A DNA stretch of 26,793 nt, taken from contig CALESQ010000113.1 of NCBI GenBank assembly GCA_937907455.1, positions 1-26,793 of the forward strand, read 5' to 3'. The position numbers and the translations under genes are program-made. A model generated the notes under the pieces. The model was not told the origin of the DNA, made no database searches, and was given only the letters and a program-made list of their open reading frames with translations. Positions within the stretch are counted from its first letter, which is position 1. Every line of letters starts with the position of its first letter. Below are positions 22,389 to 26,793 of the stretch, one piece after another. Source of the stretch: an uncultured Caldilineales bacterium (lineage in GTDB: Bacteria; Chloroflexota; Anaerolineae; JAAEKA01).

Positions 22389-23402
22389 CTATTCACCCAC
22401 GGGCTTGGACGCGAACAGATTCATGCCCAGTTGATTCGATAGAAAGCGCGCCGCCAACTGGCCGCGCACGCTGTTGCCGGCTGCATCCAGCGGCGGCGCG
22501 AAGGCGCCCAACGCACCCTTGCCCGGCGCCACCGCGATGATCCCACCGCTGACGCCGCTCTTGCCAGGCACGCCCAGATCAAACAACCAGTCGCCTGACG
22601 TTTCATACATGCCTGCGGTGGCCATGACCACCAGCGCATGGTCGCAGTGAACGGCATCCACCACCCGCTCGCGGGTGATGGGGTTGACGCCGCCATCGGC
22701 CAGCGTGGCGGCCATGACAGCCAGATCTCTGGCCGAGGCGTTGAGACAGCACTGCCGCGTGTAGAGATCAGTCGTCTCCGCGGGATCGAAGTAGAGCCGC
22801 TTGTAGTCGTGCAGCAGGCGAGAAATGGCCCGGTTGCGGTGGTTGGAGCTGGTGGCCGATAAGTACGTCTCCTCGTCCAGCTCCAGCCGGCGGCCGGCGA
22901 AGCGGGAGAGTCCATCGTGAATGAACTCCCATTTGGCTGCAAGGGTGGCGCCGGGCGCCAGGCTGGCCACCGCCAACGCGCCCGAATTGACCATGGGGTT
23001 GGTCAGGCGCTGGGTGTTGAGCTCGATGGCCATGACCGAGTTGAAAGGTAGCCCGGTGGCGTTCAGCCCGACCTTGGCCCGCACCTCCTCTGCGCCCAGC
23101 GCCTGACACACCAGCGCAAAGGTGAACGGCTTGCACACGCTCATCAGGGTGAAGGGATGATCGGCGTCGCCGGCGGTGTAGCTGGCGCCGGTGACGTTGG
23201 CGACGCACAGGCCGAAGTAGTGACGCGGCGCTTGGGCCAAAGCCGGGTAGTGCTGGGCATTGGTTCCCTCGTCGTTGTCTTTGAAACGCGAGTAGGCCTC
23301 GTCCACCAGCCTCTGCACCCGGGAGGGGGTGGGCAGATGGCCGGTGGACACATAGGCCGGGTTGGCTTGGTTACGTTGCAGGCGCTTGGTGCGATGATCC
23401 AT
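22389..23402 (-). CDS. glsA: Glutaminase (GlsA family)
   Basis: Glutaminase hydrolyses L-glutamine to glutamate and ammonia. The 337-residue protein has the serine-dependent beta-lactamase-like fold signatures: SVCKP with nucleophile S88 and K91, N139 in NPMVNSGAL, the RNRAISRLLHDY helix, DLYTRQCCLN with its conserved Tyr, and GVPGKSGVSGGIIAVAPGKGALG. It is about 25-30 residues longer than typical GlsA because of the N-terminal segment. Chosen ATG has GGAG eight bases ahead; the frame is open 37 codons further upstream through a hairpin. It lies downstream of the AbgT-type transporter and PepT-type peptidase on the same strand, which all point to glutamate release. Confidence 0.95.
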   Translation of the reverse strand: MDHRTKRLQRNQANPAYVSTGHLPTPSRVQRLVDEAYSRFKDNDEGTNAQHYPALAQAPRHYFGLCVANVTGASYTAGDADHPFTLMSVCKPFTFALVCQALGAEEVRAKVGLNATGLPFNSVMAIELNTQRLTNPMVNSGALAVASLAPGATLAAKWEFIHDGLSRFAGRRLELDEETYLSATSSNHRNRAISRLLHDYKRLYFDPAETTDLYTRQCCLNASARDLAVMAATLADGGVNPITRERVVDAVHCDHALVVMATAGMYETSGDWLFDLGVPGKSGVSGGIIAVAPGKGALGAFAPPLDAAGNSVRGQLAARFLSNQLGMNLFASKPVGE

Positions 23403-23446
23403 CGATCTTTCTCCGACACGTTCGCTGGCAAGGCAAGTTGCAGTCA

Positions 23447-23489
23447 GGCGCCGGGCATTGGTGTCGCTTGGTTCCCAGTGCCCGGCGCC
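23447..23489 (-). repeat. GCCGGGCA-family hairpin between abgT and glsA
   Basis: GGCGCCGGGCATTGG (23447-23461) pairs with 23475-23489 with one G-T wobble, leaving a 13-nt loop. It shares its core with hairpins at 13901-13943 and 25236-25280. No T-run follows. Confidence 0.75.
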
Positions 23490-23513
23490 TATGGCTGCCG
23501 ATTCTGCGCCCAT

Positions 23514-23545
23514 CCGTAGGTCGATCTGAGAAGATCGACCTACGG
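23514..23545 (-). repeat. Perfect 14-bp hairpin with GAGA loop
   Basis: CCGTAGGTCGATCT (23514-23527) and AGATCGACCTACGG (23532-23545) flank GAGA, 18 bp downstream of the AbgT-family stop. Its short loop on a long perfect stem and TGA at the apex recall the array hairpins at the left edge. It may serve as a terminator without a U-tract. Confidence 0.75.
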
Positions 23546-23562
23546 GCTTGGAGGCGTCCAGA

Positions 23563-25215
23563 CTAGAACCGCACCGGATAGCCGGGGCCCAGCGGGACGC
23601 CCAGCACGAACCAGAGGATCAGCAGGAACAGCCAGGCCACCAGAACCACGGCGGCGATGGGCAGCATCAGCGCCACCAGCGAGCCAACGCCCGATTTCTT
23701 CTGATAGCGCTGGGCGAAGATGACGATCAGCGGGAAGTAGACCATCAACGGCGTCAGGGTGTTGACGGGCGAGTCGCCGACGCGGTAGGCGGCGAACACC
23801 GTCTGCGCCGGCACGCCCAGCCGGATGAAGAGGGGCACGAAGATGGGCGCAAAGATCGCCCACTTAGCCAACGCACCCGGCATGATGAAGTCCAGCAGCA
23901 CGATCACCAGCACGAAGCCGATCAACAGCGGGATGGGGCCGATGCCGGCGTTGCTCAGCCATTCGGCCAGCACGGTGGCGATGACAGCGGGCATGTTGGA
24001 GTAGTTGAAGTAGGCGATGAACTGGCTGATCATCATCAGCATGAAGATCAGGCCGCCCAGGCCAGCGAAGGTCTTGACCACCGCGGCGATCACGTCGTTG
24101 GCGCTCTTGTACTTGCCGATGGCCGAGCCGTAGGCGATGCCAGGGACGAGGAAGAAGAGCATCACGATGAAGAGCAGGCTGGACATGAAGGGGGTCTGCC
24201 CGATGATCGCACCAGTGGCGGGATCGCGCAGCGGCGCGCCCGAGGGCAAGGTAGCCAGCAGAACGACGGCCAACACGGCCAGGGCCGCAAGGCCAGCTCG
24301 ACGCAGACCGCGCGACTCCAGAGCCGGATCCACCTCGTCGGCGATCGCGGCCTGTTCCGGGTCGCCCGCCTGCGAGGGGTCATACTTGCCCAGGCGCGGC
24401 TCGATGACGCGCACCACGACGATCCCAACCACCACGGTCATCAGGATGGCTGAGACGATCTGGAAGAAGTAATCGGCGGTGATGGAGATCGGCGCGCCGC
24501 CGGCCAGCGCGATCGCTTCGTTGGTGATCTCGATCAGCATGGCGTCGGTGGGCGTGGGGATGATGTTGGCCATGAAGATCGCGGCGACGCCGCCGAAGCC
24601 GGCCGCCAGGCCGGCGATGGGATGCCGCCCCACAGCCAGAAAGGCCGCTCCTCCCAACGGGATCAGGATCAGATAGCCAGCGTCCGAGGCCAGGCTGGAG
24701 AGCACGCCGACAAAGACGATCAGGTAGGCGATCAGCGGCTTGGGCGCGACCTTGACCAGCTTGCGGATCAGCGCAGCCAGCAGCCCGCCGACATCGGCCG
24801 CGCCGGCGCCCATCATGGCGATCAGGGTGACGGCCAGCGCGCCGAAGCCTTGAAAGTTCGGCACGAAGGAAGTGAAGAGAAAACGAATGCCATCGATGGT
24901 CAAGAGACTTCTGATGGCAGTGGTCTGCTCCTGGATCACGAAATCGACGTCTTGATCGCCAATTCCAGACAGGGTATATTCGCTGACATCCTCGTAGAAG
25001 TCAGGCGTCACCTCGATCGGCGCCGGCACTGCGACTTGTTCGGTGACGCTGACACCCAAGAGCGCCAGAATCGCCGAAAGAACGATCACGCCGATCATCA
25101 GATAGAAGAACATGAGCACCGGGTGGGGCACCTTGTTGCCCACCTTCTCCACGCCGTTGAGCAGCTTGTCCATGAATGAGACGCTGCTCGCTTCTGCACT
25201 GGCTTTTGCGGTCAT
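23563..25215 (-). CDS. abgT: AbgT-family transporter
   Basis: The 550-residue inner-membrane protein has about 11 hydrophobic segments. AbgT proteins import p-aminobenzoyl-glutamate or, in some species, export sulfonamides or other compounds. Family hallmarks are SDAGYLILIPLGGAAF (177-192), FMANIIPTPTDA (214-225), and the C-terminal YRVGDSPVNTLTPLMVYFP (477-495). A periplasmic loop (about 60-100) is acidic. The chosen ATG has GGAGGT four bases upstream, an excellent ribosome site; the frame extends 45 codons further but starts before the hairpin there. It sits between a PepT-type peptidase and glutaminase. The exact substrate cannot be inferred. Confidence 0.93.
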   Translation of the reverse strand: MTAKASAEASSVSFMDKLLNGVEKVGNKVPHPVLMFFYLMIGVIVLSAILALLGVSVTEQVAVPAPIEVTPDFYEDVSEYTLSGIGDQDVDFVIQEQTTAIRSLLTIDGIRFLFTSFVPNFQGFGALAVTLIAMMGAGAADVGGLLAALIRKLVKVAPKPLIAYLIVFVGVLSSLASDAGYLILIPLGGAAFLAVGRHPIAGLAAGFGGVAAIFMANIIPTPTDAMLIEITNEAIALAGGAPISITADYFFQIVSAILMTVVVGIVVVRVIEPRLGKYDPSQAGDPEQAAIADEVDPALESRGLRRAGLAALAVLAVVLLATLPSGAPLRDPATGAIIGQTPFMSSLLFIVMLFFLVPGIAYGSAIGKYKSANDVIAAVVKTFAGLGGLIFMLMMISQFIAYFNYSNMPAVIATVLAEWLSNAGIGPIPLLIGFVLVIVLLDFIMPGALAKWAIFAPIFVPLFIRLGVPAQTVFAAYRVGDSPVNTLTPLMVYFPLIVIFAQRYQKKSGVGSLVALMLPIAAVVLVAWLFLLILWFVLGVPLGPGYPVRF

Positions 25216-25235
25216 CTTAACCTCCAGAATGGATT

Positions 25236-25280
25236 GGCGCCGGGCAGTTTTTGAAGCAAAAGTTGCCCATGCCCGGCGTC
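25236..25280 (-). repeat. GCCGGGCA-family hairpin between the PepT and abgT genes
   Basis: GGCGCCGGGCA (25236-25246) pairs with TGCCCGGCGTC (25270-25280), with one G-T wobble. A small ttttg-aag-caaaa hairpin lies in the loop. It lies 12 bp after the PepT-type stop. Confidence 0.75.
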
Positions 25281-25291
25281 TGCGTAGATGG

Positions 25292-26617
25292 CTAGATCTC
25301 ATCCGTCCAATCGACGGCTGCGCCAGTTTCGGCTGGCGACTCGACACCATGCTTCAACTGCGTCTCACCTGACCCAGCCGTGGCCCACAGCTGCGCCAGC
25401 TTGATACACACCTCGGTGGCAGCCGCCATATCCTGCAGGCTGATCCACTCCAGCGGCCCGTGGATCTCCTGCATGCCGGTGAAGACGTTGGGGGTGGGCA
25501 CTCCCAGCTCGGTCAGCCGCGAGCCGTCGGTTCCGCCGCGCACCGGCACGGAGAACGGCTCGACGCCGGCCTGGCGGCAGGCCGCGCGCGCCAGCTCCAC
25601 CGGGCGCATGTCGTCCTCCAGCCAGTAGCGCATGTTGCGATACTGCGGGGTGATGGTGCAACTGATCTGAGCGCGCGGCTCGCCGGCCTGCACGGCCGCG
25701 CACACCTTGTGCAGCAGCTCACCCTGGCTGGCCAAAAGGTCGCGCTCGAAGTCGCGCAGGATGATGTCGATGCGCATCTCGGCCGCGGACCCGCCCATGC
25801 TGACGATGTGCAGAAAGCCCTGGCGGCCCTCGGTGGTCTCCGGCGTGAGGGTGGCCTGGGGCAAGGTGTCCACGATCTTGGCGGCCAGGTGCGCCGCGTT
25901 GACCAGCTTGTCCTTGGCCCAGCCGGGATGGATCGACACCCCCTTGACGACGACCTTGGCCCCGTCCGCGGAGAAGGTCTCGTAGACGATCTCGCCCAGG
26001 TGCGCGCCGTCCAGGGTATAGCCGAAGACAGCCGCCAGGTCGGCCGGCAGGTTGGCATGGACGCCGCGGCCGATCTCCTCGTCGGGGGTAAAGCCGATGC
26101 GGATCACGCCGTGCGGCAGCTCGGGGTGTTGCAGCAGATGGCGCGCGGCGGCCATGATGATGGCGATGCCGGCCTTGTCATCCGCGCCCAGCAGGGTCGT
26201 GCCAGAGGCGGTCACGATGTCGTCGCCCACCTTCTGCGCCAGATAGGGCAGATCCTTAGGCGACAACACCTGGCTGGGATCGTCGGGCAGGACGATGTCC
26301 TGGCCGTTGTAGCTGCGATGGACGATGGGCTTGACGTTGGTACCGGAGAACTGGGGCGCGGTATCCACGTGGGCCAGCAGAGCGATGACGGGCGCATCGG
26401 TCTGCACCGTCGCCGGGATCGTCGCCAGAATCGCGCCGTAGTCGGTCAGCGTCACCTCCTGCGCGCCGATCTCTTGGAGCTCGTCCACCAGCAGGTTGAG
26501 CAGATCGAACTGGATCTGCGTGCTGGGGGAGGTCGTCGAGGTGGGATCGGCCGTGGTGTCGATCCTGATGTAGCGCAGAAAGCGTTCCTCAAGCTCAGTC
26601 AGCAATGCAGTGCTCAT
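25292..26617 (-). CDS. pepT: PepT-family tripeptide aminopeptidase (M20B)
   Basis: The 441-residue cytoplasmic peptidase releases N-terminal residues from tripeptides. The two-zinc M20 site is complete: H83 and D85 in LLAHVDTA, D146 in LLGADDKAG, E180-E181 in TPDEEIGRG, D203 in TLDGAHLGE and H386 in EIHGPLEW. R360-GGTDGS in the same region binds substrate carboxylate. The lid domain is roughly residues 210-325. AAGGA lies seven bases before the ATG. The last 25 residues beyond the fold are Gly/Glu-rich and unconserved. Next to AbgT and glutaminase it may supply amino acids or process imported glutamate conjugates. Confidence 0.95.
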   Translation of the reverse strand: MSTALLTELEERFLRYIRIDTTADPTSTTSPSTQIQFDLLNLLVDELQEIGAQEVTLTDYGAILATIPATVQTDAPVIALLAHVDTAPQFSGTNVKPIVHRSYNGQDIVLPDDPSQVLSPKDLPYLAQKVGDDIVTASGTTLLGADDKAGIAIIMAAARHLLQHPELPHGVIRIGFTPDEEIGRGVHANLPADLAAVFGYTLDGAHLGEIVYETFSADGAKVVVKGVSIHPGWAKDKLVNAAHLAAKIVDTLPQATLTPETTEGRQGFLHIVSMGGSAAEMRIDIILRDFERDLLASQGELLHKVCAAVQAGEPRAQISCTITPQYRNMRYWLEDDMRPVELARAACRQAGVEPFSVPVRGGTDGSRLTELGVPTPNVFTGMQEIHGPLEWISLQDMAAATEVCIKLAQLWATAGSGETQLKHGVESPAETGAAVDWTDEI

Positions 26618-26633
26618 GGGCAGGTCCTTTCTG

Positions 26634-26793
26634 GTAACTCGTAACTCGTAACTCGTAACCCGGATGGGCGGGAGGCGTGTCCGGTTGCGTGATGCGTAAC
26701 GAGTGATGCGTAACCCGGATGGGCGGGAGGCGTGTCCGGGTTGCGTGATGCGTAACGAGTGATGCGTAACCCGGATGGGCGGGAGGCGTGTTC
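26634..26793. repeat. GTAACTC heptamers followed by a 55-56 bp tandem repeat
   Basis: Three GTAACTC heptamers (26634-26654) lead into a unit starting GTAACCCGGATGGGCGGGAG. It starts at 26655, 26710 and 26766 and runs off the right edge. It lies directly upstream of the PepT ribosome site and may extend further. Confidence 0.9.

Overview
The window is about 26.8 kb of GC-rich bacterial DNA that most likely comes from a Chloroflexota genome (Anaerolineae/Caldilineae-like). This is inference from two traits: exported lipoproteins joined by long Pro/Thr linkers, and multi-domain extracellular proteins that combine META, NBR1-like, SH3b and Ig-like modules. No rRNA, tRNA, phage integrase, transposase or CRISPR array was recognised. 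Almost every gene is on the minus strand; the clear exception is one Vps62-like gene at 10271-11415.

Layout. Positions 1-1590 are a tandem array of 11 units of 135 or 163 bp, running off the left edge, built almost entirely of short GC hairpins. Next come a single-domain response regulator (1700-2140), serA behind a promoter and a potentially structured leader (2275-4093), and argS (4145-5824). A toxin-antitoxin pair (5971-6896) follows; its antitoxin start overlaps the stop of polA (6896-9673). Upstream of polA are a 41-codon remnant of an MNT nucleotidyltransferase and a small unknown gene. A divergent promoter region then leads into the Vps62-like gene on the plus strand, which carries an apparent single-base frameshift near its end.

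Positions 11410-13160 hold a compact operon: a DUF59/MIP18-type protein, a membrane-anchored Mrr-like nuclease and a glycerophosphodiester phosphodiesterase. It is followed by gatC (13394-13687), bracketed by 7-8 bp period simple repeats. Positions 13977-21204 are an envelope cluster: a lipoprotein with a solute-binding domain, NBR1-like domain, Ig-like domains and a META domain; an alpha/beta-hydrolase lipoprotein; a VIT/CCC1-like membrane protein; and a lipoprotein with three META domains. Positions 21321-22311 encode a SHOCT protein and a DUF6325 protein. Positions 22389-26617 encode glutaminase, an AbgT-family transporter and a PepT-family peptidase, which together suggest uptake and breakdown of peptide-like or amide compounds to release glutamate.

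The most distinctive feature is intergenic palindromic DNA. The hairpin array at the left edge has single-copy, similar-looking relatives elsewhere in the window, and a second hairpin family with a GCCGGGCA core lies just downstream of three minus-strand genes. Other points worth checking are the polA/toxin-antitoxin overlap, the serA leader, the Vps62 frameshift and the unusual lipoprotein architectures.
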